Below are positions 1 through 9,400 of a DNA stretch of 64,000 nucleotides, piece by piece. The notes beneath the pieces were generated by a model. It had not been told where the DNA came from and made no database searches. It was given only the letters and a program-made list of their open reading frames with translations. This DNA is from Archangium sp. Lineage in GTDB: Bacteria > Myxococcota > Myxococcia > Myxococcales > Myxococcaceae. The number at the start of each line of letters is the position of its first letter. Position 1 is the first letter of the stretch. The DNA is taken from assembly GCA_030695565.1 (NCBI GenBank), contig JAUYRZ010000049.1, forward strand, positions 1 to 64,000, read 5' to 3'. The position numbers and the translations under genes are program-made.

Positions 1-60
1 CTCTCCCTCTCCCTTCTCTCCCTTCTCTCCCTTCTCTCCCTTCGGGTCGGGGTGAGGGGC
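1..60. repeat. REP-like element with tandem 9-base repeat
   Basis: A pyrimidine-rich stretch repeats the unit CCCTTCTCT about four times and ends in a GTCGGGGTGAGGGG motif. That motif recurs near 12.46, 34.0, 48.3, 54.1 and 59.7 kb. It looks like a REP-type element whose CTCTCCC arm has expanded. The left border lies outside the window. Confidence 0.5.
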
Positions 61-69
61 AAGTGGCAG

Positions 70-75
70 TACACT
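70..75 (+). promoter_or_regulatory. -10-like box TACACT, 7 bases before start codon
   Basis: TACACT ends seven bases before the ATG of the lipoprotein gene at 83. The same hexamer sits six or seven bases before the starts at 22659 (+) and 9957 (-). That spacing puts transcription initiation at the start codon. No convincing -35 is visible. Confidence 0.35.
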
Positions 76-82
76 CGAGCCA

Positions 83-697
83 ATGAAACGACTGTTGATC
101 CTGTCCGCGTGCTTCTTCGCCGGCTGTGGCACCTCGATGGGAATGATCACGCAAGACGCCGGTCAGCCCGATGCATCCGTCGGAGGAGGAAGTGGAGGCG
201 GAGCGGCGACGGGAGGTGGAGGCGGAACCGCGACGGGAGGAGGAACCGCGACGGGAGGAGGAACCGCGAGCGATGGCGGTGCAGTCGAACTCAACGGCGG
301 CAACACGTGTGCGACGGCCCCCGATGTCACGGCGGGCGGTGTGTTCACCGGAACCACCGACGCGGCGGACGCCGGCATCACCGACGACTACGGACCTTCC
401 GTCGGCTCGTGCCCGTCTGGTGGCGCTGCTTCAGGCCGCGACGTGGCGTACGCGATCACCGCTGCGGTCACGACCAGCTACACCGTCACCGTCACGCCGC
501 TCACCGGCTCGTTCGATCCCCTGCTCTACGCGCAGCTCTCGTGCGGCACGAACGCCTGCATCGCGGGTACGACCCTGAACGGACCTGGGCAGGCAGAGAC
601 GATCACCTTTTCTGCTCCAGCGGGCCAGACGGTCTACGTGATCGTCGACGGTGAACTCGCCAGCAAGGGACCGTTCGAGATTTCGATTCAGCCTTGA
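83..697 (+). CDS. Secreted lipoprotein with Gly/Thr linker and pre-peptidase-like domain
   Basis: The 204-residue protein starts with a short basic and hydrophobic signal ending in a lipobox (A-G-C, Cys15), so it is probably a lipidated envelope protein. Residues about 34-62 are a low-complexity GGG-T-A-T linker encoded by a tandem DNA repeat. The rest (about 70-204) is a beta-rich domain containing Y-x-V-x-V and V-Y-V-I-V-D-G strands. It resembles bacterial pre-peptidase C-terminal domains, and a similar domain ends the lipoprotein at 61982. The function is unknown. The gene converges with the methyltransferase and overlaps it by 10 bases. Confidence 0.75.
   Translation: MKRLLILSACFFAGCGTSMGMITQDAGQPDASVGGGSGGGAATGGGGGTATGGGTATGGGTASDGGAVELNGGNTCATAPDVTAGGVFTGTTDAADAGITDDYGPSVGSCPSGGAASGRDVAYAITAAVTTSYTVTVTPLTGSFDPLLYAQLSCGTNACIAGTTLNGPGQAETITFSAPAGQTVYVIVDGELASKGPFEISIQP
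208..270 (+). repeat. 18-base in-frame tandem repeat in lipoprotein linker
   Basis: About three tandem copies of an 18-base unit related to GGAGGAGGAACCGCGACG encode the repeating Gly-Gly-Gly-Thr-Ala-Thr linker. The unit is a multiple of three, so copy-number change would alter linker length without shifting frame. Confidence 0.7.
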
Positions 698-1428
698 AGG
701 TCTTGTTTCTGTTCGAGACGTTTCGTGACCCGCTCTGCCCACTCGGGCTCGAGCTCGATGCAGGCCACCTCGCGACCCAGCTTCAACGCCGCGGCGGGAA
801 TGGAGCCGGAGCCCGCGAACGGATCGACCACCAGCTGCCCCGGCCTGCTCCACGTGCGCACCAGCGGCTCGAGCACGCCGAACGGTTTGTGGTTCGGGTG
901 GTTGCCCCACGCAGCGGCTTCCCCGTCATCGTCGTACCCGGCGACCGCGGCCCAGGGCAGGGCGGGAGAATCGGGTGACTGCGGCTCGGCAGGACTGCGC
1001 GTGAACACCAGCGCGGTCTCCACCACCCGCAGGATCTCCTCTCCGCTGTTGCCCTCGCGCGTGCGTTTGCCCCAGACGAACTCGCCTTGCACATGCCCGT
1101 ACCCGAGCTCACGACACGCGGCGGTCATCGGCTCGCGGCCGAGCAGGTTCATCCACAACACCAGCGGCGCCTCAGGCGTGAGGTGCTTCACCGCCACCTC
1201 CAGCCACTTCTTCGTGAAGTCGCGGAACTCGCGAACGTTCTCGAAGCGCCGCACCGGACCGCGGTCGATCTTCTTGTGCTTGGGATCGCGCAGGTCGCCG
1301 TCTTTGCGCCGCCGCGTCAGCAGGCAATACGGAGGGTCGCTCAGCAACCCGTCGGCTTTGCGGCCGGCGAGGGCGCGCTCCCAGGTCTGGGCGCTGGTGG
1401 CGTCTCCCTGCGTGCACTGAGGCGACAT
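688..1428 (-). CDS. DNA methyltransferase, beta-class (N6-A or N4-C)
   Basis: Transfers a methyl group from S-adenosylmethionine to adenine or cytosine in DNA. The catalytic motif IV S-D-P-P-Y lies near residue 29. The SAM-binding D-P-F-A-G-S-G-S (motif I) lies near residue 200. This order, catalytic motif first and SAM motif last with the target-recognition segment between, is that of the beta class (CcrM/HinfI type). At about 246 residues it is compact. An AGGAG lies 11 bases before the chosen ATG; another ATG at 1437 sits only two bases after it and is less likely. No restriction endonuclease is adjacent, so it looks like an orphan methylase. It diverges from the GNAT gene. Confidence 0.85.
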   Translation of the reverse strand: MSPQCTQGDATSAQTWERALAGRKADGLLSDPPYCLLTRRRKDGDLRDPKHKKIDRGPVRRFENVREFRDFTKKWLEVAVKHLTPEAPLVLWMNLLGREPMTAACRELGYGHVQGEFVWGKRTREGNSGEEILRVVETALVFTRSPAEPQSPDSPALPWAAVAGYDDDGEAAAWGNHPNHKPFGVLEPLVRTWSRPGQLVVDPFAGSGSIPAAALKLGREVACIELEPEWAERVTKRLEQKQDLQG

Positions 1429-1467
1429 GCGTTGCATTGCTCCTGCGAGGCTCCTACCACGCAAGTC

Positions 1468-1941
1468 ATGACGGTCATCCGAGACATGACAGCTGGCGAT
1501 CTCGACGCGGTTTCGCTGCTCGCCGAACAGCTCGTGCTGCTCCACCACTCGTGGGACACCACGCGGTTCTTCACCACGCCCGACATCGCGCACGGGTACC
1601 ACCGCTTCTTCGGCTCGCAGCTGAAGAAGAAAGAGGTGCTGCTGCTGACCGCGGAGACCGACGGAGTGGTGGCGGGGTACCTGTTCGGCACGCTCGAGTC
1701 GCGCGACTGGGCCAAGCTGCTCGATGCCCACGGAGCGGTGCACGACCTTTTCGTGGCTGCGGGCCAGCGGAAGAAGGGCGTGGCGCAGGCCCTGATGGCC
1801 GAGGCGAAGGTGCGGTTTGCCCAGCTGGGGGCCACGCAGGTGGTCTTGTACTCAGCCGCGTCGAATGTGGAGGGCCAGGCGCTCTTCAAGCGCATCGGCT
1901 ATCGGCCCACGATGGTCGAGATGACGTTGGACCTCGAGTGA
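1468..1941 (+). CDS. GNAT family N-acetyltransferase
   Basis: A 157-residue single-domain acetyltransferase that should move an acetyl group from acetyl-CoA to an unknown amine. The acetyl-CoA-binding motif A is visible as L-F-V-A-A-G-Q-R-K-K-G-V-A-Q-A-L-M (about residues 92-108). Motif B follows with Y-S-A-A-S-N-x-E-G-Q-A-L-F-K-R-I-G-Y. The ATG at 1468 matches the usual family length and lies 39 bases from the divergent methyltransferase start. Nothing identifies the substrate. Confidence 0.85.
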   Translation: MTVIRDMTAGDLDAVSLLAEQLVLLHHSWDTTRFFTTPDIAHGYHRFFGSQLKKKEVLLLTAETDGVVAGYLFGTLESRDWAKLLDAHGAVHDLFVAAGQRKKGVAQALMAEAKVRFAQLGATQVVLYSAASNVEGQALFKRIGYRPTMVEMTLDLE

Positions 1942-1951
1942 ACCCGCGCCG

Positions 1952-2944
1952 TCAGCGCGGCAGACCCACCGAGGTGTGCGCGTTGACCGCGTCCTTCACC
2001 TGACCGGGCATGGCCGCCTGGTTGTTCAGGTGGGGGCAGTTGGCCGCCTTGCCCGCACTCGCCGCCGCGTTCGCCGCAGCGCCCGTGGTCGACGTCTCGT
2101 CGTTCGCCAGCCGGATGCCCGCTTTCGCCTGACCGGTGATGGTCGAGGTCGAATCGAACGCGCGCATGCTCAGGTTCGCGTCGACCTTCACCTTCATCGA
2201 CGCGGCGATCGCGGTCGACTCCGAGATCGAGGCACCCGTGGTGGGCGGCAACTTCTGGTGCTCAAAGAGATCCCTCAGCTGCGTCACCGGAATGCCCACT
2301 TCTCCGGTCGCCTTGTCTTTGGTGCCGAAGATCGACAGCAGCGCGGAGTACTCGACCAGCGCGATCGCCTTCCCCGCGGGCAGGGCAGCGGCAGCAGGCC
2401 CCGACGAATCACGGCGCGCCTGATCTGCGATGGCGGCGGCGAAGCTGCTCAGCGTCATGCGCCCCTTTCCGTCGGCGTGCGCGACGAACGCCTGGAAGCG
2501 CGACTCATCGAAGGCGCCGCTGTTGAGGATGGCCGAGTCAGCCGCGTGTTTCGCCGGCCCGCTGCGCAGCTCGAGCACGTTGAAGCTGCGATTGAAGATG
2601 TTGCCGAGGAGATCCTTCGGCGTGTTGCCACCCAGCGCGATCGCCGGCAGCGACAGCTCCATCGGCTTGCTGAAGTCGAGCTCGCGGCCTGCGGCGCGCA
2701 GATCCTTGAACTTCACGTTGCCGTCCTTGTCCATCGGCACGCGGCCTTCCTTCACCATCGCGGCCAGCACGGGGCAGACGATCGCCATCTCGTGCTGCTG
2801 CTGCTTCGTGGAGGGATCCATCTTCACCACGCCGCCCCGCTGCCAACCGGTGAGCGGCTTCTGCGCCTGGGGAACCGCGGGGCCAGCAGTGGTCTTCGCA
2901 GGCGAGAGGGGCGAGAGAGGCGAGCGCGGCTTGATGGTGGTCAT
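1952..2944 (-). CDS. Family-2 peroxidase (chloroperoxidase)-like protein
   Basis: A 330-residue protein without signal peptide or membrane segment. Near residue 55, C-P-V-L is followed by G-R-V-P-M-D-K-D-G-N. This resembles the Cys-Pro heme-ligand motif of fungal chloroperoxidases and unspecific peroxygenases (C-P-x-L-N-x-L-A-N-H-G-Y-L-P-R-D-G). Later, E-Y-S-A-L-L-S-I-F-G and L-F-E-H-Q-K-L-P match the distal part of that family. A second C-P-H-L-N-N-Q-A-A-M-P-G motif lies near the C terminus. The assignment rests on these short motifs and may be wrong. The ATG overlaps the upstream stop codon (ATGA), so it is translationally coupled to the DUF1795 gene. Confidence 0.4.
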   Translation of the reverse strand: MTTIKPRSPLSPLSPAKTTAGPAVPQAQKPLTGWQRGGVVKMDPSTKQQQHEMAIVCPVLAAMVKEGRVPMDKDGNVKFKDLRAAGRELDFSKPMELSLPAIALGGNTPKDLLGNIFNRSFNVLELRSGPAKHAADSAILNSGAFDESRFQAFVAHADGKGRMTLSSFAAAIADQARRDSSGPAAAALPAGKAIALVEYSALLSIFGTKDKATGEVGIPVTQLRDLFEHQKLPPTTGASISESTAIAASMKVKVDANLSMRAFDSTSTITGQAKAGIRLANDETSTTGAAANAAASAGKAANCPHLNNQAAMPGQVKDAVNAHTSVGLPR

Positions 2945-3369
2945 GGGGTCGTCTTCAGGGAGGCGAGGGACTTCATGAAAAGCGGGGCGCTCGCTTCGTT
3001 GAGCGAGGGTTCGGGCACGGTGAGGGTGATGGTGCAGAGCTGCCCTTCGTGAAGCCGGAGCAGGAAGTACTGCCGCAGCGGCCCGCTCTGGGTGCTCAGC
3101 GCGTGCGCCACCAGCAGGCCCTTCTGGCCGTCTTCGAAGGTGAACTCGGTCAACGAAGGCGCCTTCATCTGCCCGATGGTCTGCGCCAACTCGGCGACCA
3201 CCTCGGTGGCGAGGCTCTCCAGCGTCGCACCGGGCCGGGTAGGCCGGGTGTTCACGATGAAGCTGGGCGAGGGGCCGTTGCGGTGCGCGCTGCGCAGGCC
3301 GAGGGTGGTCTCTTCGACCACGTACCCTGCAGGTGCATCGAAGGAGAACTGAGCGGCGGAGACCTTCAT
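2941..3369 (-). CDS. DUF1795/DcrB-like protein (possible EagR-type chaperone)
   Basis: A 142-residue protein with the N-terminal pattern F-x-F-D-A-P-A-G-Y-x-V-E-E-T-T, a central F-I-V-N-T-R strand, and a C-terminal L-T-V-P-E-P-S-L-N-E-A segment. This matches DUF1795/DcrB proteins. Some family members (EagR) are chaperones of type VI secretion effectors encoded directly downstream. Here the coupled downstream gene is the peroxidase-like protein, which lacks the N-terminal membrane segments that EagR proteins usually hold, so the chaperone role is only suggested. No signal peptide is visible, which favours a cytoplasmic location. Confidence 0.6.
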   Translation of the reverse strand: MKVSAAQFSFDAPAGYVVEETTLGLRSAHRNGPSPSFIVNTRPTRPGATLESLATEVVAELAQTIGQMKAPSLTEFTFEDGQKGLLVAHALSTQSGPLRQYFLLRLHEGQLCTITLTVPEPSLNEASAPLFMKSLASLKTTP

Positions 3370-3460
3370 GGCGTGTGACCTTACACGCAGGGGTGCCTTC
3401 GAGTGCAGGTGGCTCGAACGGTGTTCCTGAGAAACGAGAGAACGGTGTATCGCTCCTTCC

Positions 3461-5194
3461 ATGACGCCGCTGCTCCTGGCCCTGCTCGCTGCTGCTCCGC
3501 TCACCACCGTCGCCGAAGCTTCCGGCTGGGCCCGCACCGGCCGGTATGACGAGGTCGAGCGTCTCTGCGCCGAGTTCCCCCAACGGTACCCGGGCAAGGT
3601 GAAGTGCGAACGATTCGGCACCACGCCGCTGGGCCGCCCGATGTTGAGCCTGGTGGTTTCTGCAGACGGCACCTTCACGCCCGCGCAGATCAGCGCGAAG
3701 AAGCGCCCGGTGGTGTTTCTGCAGGGCGGCATTCACGCAGGCGAGATCGACGGCAAAGACGCCGGCTTCTGGCTGCTGCGCGAAGTGCTCGACGGCAAGG
3801 TCGCGCCGAAGTCACTCAACGCGGTCACCCTGATCTTCGTGCCCGTCTTCAACGTCGATGGGCACGAACGGTTCGGCAAGAACCAGCGCCCCAACCAGCG
3901 CGGGCCGGAAGAGATGGGCTGGCGGGTCACCTCGCAGAACCTGAACTTGAACCGCGACTACATGAAGGCCGACGCCCCGGAGATGCGGGCCATGCTCGGC
4001 CTGCTCCACCGGTTCGATCCGGTGCTCTTCGTCGATCTGCACGTCACCGACGGCGCGCAGTTTCAGCACGACGTGTCGGTCACCTTCGAGCCCAGGCGGG
4101 TGGGTCCTCCGAGTTTGCAGGCCTGGGGCCGCACGCTCGAACAGACGCTCTTCCCGAAGCTCGAGGCGGGCGGTCACAAGCCGGTGGGCTTCTACCCCTC
4201 GTTCGACGACACCGATGATCCGGCCAGTGGCATCTCGGCAGGCTGGCCACCGCCGCGGTTCGGCAATGCGTACTGGGCGCTCCATCACCGCTTCGGTGTG
4301 CTGGTGGAGACCCACTCGTGGAAGACCTCGGCGGTGCGCATCAAGGCGACCTTCGACGTCTGCGCAGGCCTGCTCGAAGAAGCCACCCTGCACGGCAAAG
4401 ACTGGCTCGCCGCGGCGCAGCAGGCGGATCTCGCGGCCACGAAGCGCGGCGGCACCGACGTGGTGTTGATGAGCTCAGCCCGGCGCGAAGGTGAGCCCAT
4501 CGATTTCCTCGGCTACGCGTACACGCGCGAGAAGAGCGAAGTGAGCGGCAAGCAGTGGGTTCGGTACGACGAGAACAAGCCGCAGATCTGGAAGATGCAG
4601 CTGCGCGACGAGCTCGAGCCCACCCTCGTGGTGCGTGCACCGCTGGCGGGCTACCTCATCCCCGTCTCGCACGCGGCCCTGGTCGCGCCCCGGCTTCAGG
4701 CACACGGCCTTCGTTTCGAGGTGCTCAAGAAGGGCAAACCGCAGCTCGCCGTGGAGCACATGGTGGTCGAGGGCAAGCTGCGCGGCGCCAGCTACGAAGG
4801 CCGCACCACCGTCGACGCGAGAGGCAGCTGGACGAAGGCCACCGAAGATCTGCCCGCGGGCTCGCTCTTCGTGCCGATCGCCCAGCCGCACGCCGAAGTG
4901 GTGATGCACCTGCTCGAGCCCACCGCGCCCGACTCGCTCGTCTCGTGGGGCTTCTTCAACGCGCACCTCGAGCAGAAGGAATACCTCGAGGACTACCTGA
5001 CCGAACCTTTCGCCCGGGAGCAGTTGAAGGACCCCGCGGTGAAGGCGGCCTTCGAGGAGAAGCTCAAAGACCCGGCCTTCGCGAAAGATCCCGACGCGCG
5101 GTTGCGCTTCTTCTCCGCGCGCCACCCCAGCTTCGATCAGCGCTTCAACCTGATGCCGATCTACCGGGTCGAGGTCAGCCCGCTCGCGAACTGA
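3461..5194 (+). CDS. Secreted M14 family zinc carboxypeptidase
   Basis: A 577-residue peptidase with a Sec signal peptide (residues 1-20, ending A-E-A). The zinc ligands fit H-A-G-E (about 91-94) and D-L-H-V-T-D (about 192). V-E-T-H-S-W-K (about 285) could hold the catalytic Glu. N-L-N-R-D-Y-M lies between them, as in M14 substrate-binding segments. It probably removes C-terminal residues from peptides in the periplasm or outside the cell. The C-terminal 250 residues form an extension found in bacterial members such as those next to DUF2817-type proteins. The gene converges with the SDR gene and overlaps it by 20 bases. Confidence 0.85.
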   Translation: MTPLLLALLAAAPLTTVAEASGWARTGRYDEVERLCAEFPQRYPGKVKCERFGTTPLGRPMLSLVVSADGTFTPAQISAKKRPVVFLQGGIHAGEIDGKDAGFWLLREVLDGKVAPKSLNAVTLIFVPVFNVDGHERFGKNQRPNQRGPEEMGWRVTSQNLNLNRDYMKADAPEMRAMLGLLHRFDPVLFVDLHVTDGAQFQHDVSVTFEPRRVGPPSLQAWGRTLEQTLFPKLEAGGHKPVGFYPSFDDTDDPASGISAGWPPPRFGNAYWALHHRFGVLVETHSWKTSAVRIKATFDVCAGLLEEATLHGKDWLAAAQQADLAATKRGGTDVVLMSSARREGEPIDFLGYAYTREKSEVSGKQWVRYDENKPQIWKMQLRDELEPTLVVRAPLAGYLIPVSHAALVAPRLQAHGLRFEVLKKGKPQLAVEHMVVEGKLRGASYEGRTTVDARGSWTKATEDLPAGSLFVPIAQPHAEVVMHLLEPTAPDSLVSWGFFNAHLEQKEYLEDYLTEPFAREQLKDPAVKAAFEEKLKDPAFAKDPDARLRFFSARHPSFDQRFNLMPIYRVEVSPLAN

Positions 5195-5963
5195 TGAAGA
5201 ACTGGTAGTTCGCCTCGAGCCCACCATCGACGTTGATGGTGGTGCCGTTCACGTAGCGTGACTCGGGCGTGCACACCCACTCGATGGTCTGCGCGATCTC
5301 GTCGGCGCTGGCGATGTGGCCCACCGGCACCATGGCGGCGAGCTCCTTCTCCATTTTTTCCCAGCCGACTTCGCCGATGTAGAAACGCGACGACTCGGTG
5401 TCGATGTAGCCGGGGTTGATCGCGTTGACCCGAATGCCATCGGGCCCCAGCTCACACGCGAGGTACTTCACCAGGATCTCCATCGCGCCCTTCATCGCGC
5501 CCAGCAGGCCATGAAAGGGCAGGGGAATGCGGGAGTCCATTCCCGAGACCATCACGATGCTCGACTTGCGCCCGGCCATCAGCGGCTGCGCCAGCTGGCA
5601 ACCGTGCAGGAAGCTCTTCACCGTGACGTTGAAGGTCTTGTCCATCTGGTGGAGCTTGGTGTCCATCAGCGGGGCGAACTTGGTCGAGGCCGCGTTGGCC
5701 ACGAAGGCGTCGAGGTGGCCGAACTCGCTCTTGATGCGCTCGAACACCGGCTGCAGGCTCTCGGGCTCGAGCTGATCGGCCACCACCGTGATGCACTTGC
5801 GGCCGAGCGCTTCGACGTCTTTTTCCAGCGCCTTCGCGGCCTCTGCGTCACGCCGGTAGGTGGAGACGATGTCGTAGCCGCGTTTGGCGAGGCGCAGGCT
5901 CAAGGCCCGGCCGACGCCGCGGCTGCCGCCAGTGATGAGCGCAACAGGCTGAGAGGTGGTCAT
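5175..5963 (-). CDS. SDR family oxidoreductase, FabL-like, catalytic Tyr replaced by His
   Basis: A Rossmann-fold short-chain dehydrogenase of 262 residues. The cofactor motif T-G-G-S-R-G-V-G-R lies near residue 12, V-A-N-A-A (N-A-A motif) near 90, and I-N-P-G-Y-I-D-T near 185. The spacing before Lys158 follows the Y-x6-K arrangement of enoyl-ACP reductase III (FabL). However, the Tyr position (151) is His, in [10 protein letters not shown]. The codon reads CAT in the sequence. It may have altered chemistry or no reductase activity. It diverges from cdd. Confidence 0.75.
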   Translation of the reverse strand: MTTSQPVALITGGSRGVGRALSLRLAKRGYDIVSTYRRDAEAAKALEKDVEALGRKCITVVADQLEPESLQPVFERIKSEFGHLDAFVANAASTKFAPLMDTKLHQMDKTFNVTVKSFLHGCQLAQPLMAGRKSSIVMVSGMDSRIPLPFHGLLGAMKGAMEILVKYLACELGPDGIRVNAINPGYIDTESSRFYIGEVGWEKMEKELAAMVPVGHIASADEIAQTIEWVCTPESRYVNGTTINVDGGLEANYQFFISSRAG

Positions 5964-6005
5964 GGGGGAGGCGAGTTAACAGACGAAGTATGAAAGAGTC
6001 TTCGA

Positions 6006-6404
6006 ATGGTCGATGTCCCCTGGGAACAGCTCTTCGAGGCCGCCGAGCTCGCGAGGCAGCGGGCGCACGCGCCGTATTCGAAGTTTCACGTCGGCGCGGT
6101 GATCCTCTGTGACGATGGCTCGATCAGCGCCGGCTGCAACGTGGAGAACGCCAGCTACGGCCTGACCGTGTGCGCCGAGCGCAACGCGGTGGGCGGCATG
6201 GTGCTGGGCGGCAAGAAGCCGGTGGCCGTGGCGATCGTGGTCGACTCGCGTGAGCCCACGCCCCCCTGCGGCATGTGCCGTCAGGTGTTGGCGGAGTTCG
6301 GGGCGCCCACGCTGCCCATTTCTTCACGCACCGTTTCAGGCACCGTGGCGAAGTGGACCATCGCCGAGCTGCTGCCGCACGCCTTCACGCGGTCATTTCT
6401 GTAG
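6006..6404 (+). CDS. cdd: Cytidine deaminase
   Basis: Hydrolytically deaminates cytidine and deoxycytidine to uridine in pyrimidine salvage, in the cytoplasm. The 132-residue length matches homotetrameric zinc cytidine deaminases. The zinc site is complete: C-A-E (about residues 57-59, proton-shuttling Glu) and P-C-G-M-C (about 87-91). N-V-E-N-A-S-Y-G is the substrate-binding segment. The last 20 bases overlap the 3' end of the convergent histidine kinase gene. Confidence 0.93.
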   Translation: MVDVPWEQLFEAAELARQRAHAPYSKFHVGAVILCDDGSISAGCNVENASYGLTVCAERNAVGGMVLGGKKPVAVAIVVDSREPTPPCGMCRQVLAEFGAPTLPISSRTVSGTVAKWTIAELLPHAFTRSFL

Positions 6405-9400
6405 GCGGAGCGGCCATCGACTCGAGCATCGAGGCGAGGCGATCGATGTCGATGGGCTTGGTGAGGTAGGCGTCCATGCCGGCCTCCAGGCAGATCTGAT
6501 CGTCACCCTTCATGGCGTTGGCCGTCAGCGCGATGATGGGCAGGTGCAGGCCGGTGCTCTTCTCGGCGATGCGGATGGCGCGGGTGGCCTCCAGGCCGTC
6601 GAGCACCGGCATCTGCATGTCCATCAACACCGCATCCCACCGGCCTTGAGCTGCGGCCTCGACGGCGCGTGCTCCATCGGTGACGTGGGTGACCCGGTGG
6701 CCCAGCCGCTCCAGCAGGCGCTGCGCGAGGCGGGCGTTGATGGCGTTGTCTTCGGCCAGCAGCACGGTCAAGGAGCGGCGTGCCCGGCGGGCGGTGGTGG
6801 GCGCTTCGGTGCGGCTGAAGCCTGAGCCCGGCTTGAAGTGCGCCAGCGCCTCGCAGAGATCGGCGGTGCTCACGGGGCGGGTGAACACCCGCTGCACGCC
6901 CGCGGCCTTGAGCTGAGCGCTGATGGGCCGCTTGGTGGTTCGGGTGAGCAACAGCCGGGGAATCCGGTTGAGCCCTTCGTGAACCTCCAGGGCCTCGCAC
7001 AGCTCGATGCCGCTGGTGCCGTGCAGCTCGTGGTCGATGACCATCAGATCGGTCTGCGATTCGCCCCCTTCGAGCAACTGCCGCACCGCCAGCTCAGCGG
7101 CGACACAGGTCACCTCGCAGCCCAGCTGCTGAAGCTGGCTCTGGGTGACGGCCTGGCTGCGCGGGTTGCCGCTGATCACCATCACCCGCAGGCCCTGGGC
7201 GGGCGCGGCCAGGCGCGGCTGCGAAGGCGCCACGGGCAAGGGCAGCCAGACGTGGAAGGTGCTGCCTTCACCGGGCCGGCTCTCCACCTCGATGTGACCG
7301 CCCATCGCCTTGACCAGCTCGAGCGTGATGGTGAGGCCCAGGCCCGTGCCGCCGAAACGGCGGTTGGTGCTGCCATCGGCCTGGGTGAAGGCCTCGAAGA
7401 TCGAGTCGATGCGATCGGCGGGAATGCCGATGCCGGTGTCGCGCACCGACACCTTCACGTGGGTGGCGCTGAAGGTGGCGGTGACCGACACCTCGCCGCG
7501 TTCGGTGAACTTCACCGCGTTGCCCACCAGGTTGGTGACGATCTGGCCCACGCGCACGGGGTCGCCCAACACCTGGTCGGGCATGGTGGGGCCGACGTCG
7601 ACGATGAGCTCGAGATCCTTGCCGTGCGCCCGGCCGGCCTGGGCGCGCACCGCCTCGAAGAGGGTCTTGGGCAACGAGAAGGGAATGCGCTCGAGCTCGA
7701 GCTTCCCCGATTCGATCTTCGAGATGTCGAGGATGTCGTTGACGATGGCGAGCAGGTTCTGCCCCGAGGTGTTGGCCGCCTCGAGGTATTCGCGTTGTTC
7801 GGCGGTGAGCTGGGTGTCGAGGGCCAGCTGCGTCATGCCGATGATGCCGTTGAGCGGCGTTCTGATTTCGTGGCTGGTGTTGGCGAGGAACTGCGACTTC
7901 ACCCGGGAGGCGGTGAGCGCCTGCTCCCTGGCCAGGTGCTGGTCGGTCACGTCTTGCACCGCCCCGTAGATTCGCACCGTGCGCCCCTCGACCCGCTCGG
8001 CGTTTCCCAGGTGGCGAGCCCAGATCTTCTTACCGGTGGCGGTGATCACCTCCAGCTCGAGGTCGTACGCGGTGCCGTCAGCCACGCAGCGCTCCACGGA
8101 CTGCGTGAGCGTGCGGCTGTTCTCGGGCGAATAGAACGCTCTGGTCATGTTGAAGTCGGGGTCGTAGTCGGGGTCGACTTCGTAGATCTTGCGGACCTCC
8201 TCGCTCCACTGCACCTTGCCCGACGCGAGGTCGTAGTCCCACCCGCCGACCCGGGCGAGCGCTCCGGCCTGCTGCATCTGCTCCTGGCTCTGGCGCAGCC
8301 GCTGCGAGGTCAGCTCGAGCGGGGTGACGTCACTGGCCGCCGCGTAGAAACGACCGCCGTCGATCGCCGCCGTCCACGAGACCCAGCGCCATTCTCCACT
8401 CTTGGCGCGCACCCGGGTGATCGCACCCGAGCTCTGGCCGGCCTGGAGCTTTTCGCGGAAGAGCGTGAGCACCCCGGGGATGTCGTCGGGGTGCACGATG
8501 CTGCCGATGTCCACCCCGCGCAGGTCTTCGGGCAACCAGCCCAGCTGCCGGGCCCACGAGGGCGACGCTTCTTCGATGATGCCCGTCGCGTCGCACACCG
8601 CGGCCAGGGTGTCGGAGAGGGTGAAGAGCCGTTCGTACTTGGTGGCCCGCTCCAGCGCGCGTTCGCGTTCGAGCTGCGAGTCGACCTCGAGGGTGACGTC
8701 GCGGCTCACCGCCTTCACGCGCAGCGGAGCCCCGTCGTCGTCGCGCACCAGCTCGTAGAGCGTGCGCACCCACAACGTGCGGCCGTCGAAGGTGTGGGCT
8801 TTCAGCTGAGAAGGGGTGGTGCTCCCGGTGGCGATCAGCTCGGCCAGATGGCGCTGATGGATCGCCCGGATCTCCGGTTCCATCCTCGCCCCGGCCTCTT
8901 CGTGGCGCAGCCGCCGCTCGGCGAAAGGACCACCCAGGAGCTGATGGAGCTCGCGTGACCAGGTGGTCTCCATGGTCTTGAGGTCCAGCTCCCAGGTGCC
9001 CATGCTGGCCAGGCGCAGCGCGTCTTCGAGCGACTTGCGGTGTTCGCCCAGGCGCCGCTGATCGCGGAGCCGGTCGAGCGCCACGCTGATCATGATCGAC
9101 AGCTGGGCGGCCGCCACCCGCGCTTCGGGGTCGATCGCCTGGCCCGCGTGAGAGAGCGCGAGCAGCACGCCTTGCGGCTCATTGCCCGAGTCGAGCGGCA
9201 CGGAGAACGTCTGCCGATAGCCCCACGCGAAGAGCTGCCGCTCCAGCGCGTCGCCTGTCTCGGCCAGCCGGGTCTCCAGCTCGACCTGATCGCGGGTGAG
9301 CAGCTGCAAGTGCTGCGAGCCGGTCAGCTCGAGGCCCTCCACCACCAGCTCCCGCGCGGGGATGCGCAGCTGCCATTGACCGCTGCGGGTGCGGGTGAGC

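Noticed and set aside
1-60. Short tandem repeats resembling a CRISPR array
   Set aside because: The unit is only 9 bases with no spacers and no cas genes nearby; it is simple pyrimidine repeat expansion in a REP-like element.
6838-8958. Open frame of 706 codons on the plus strand
   Set aside because: Antisense to clear histidine kinase domains (PAS, HisKA, HATPase) and low-complexity in composition.
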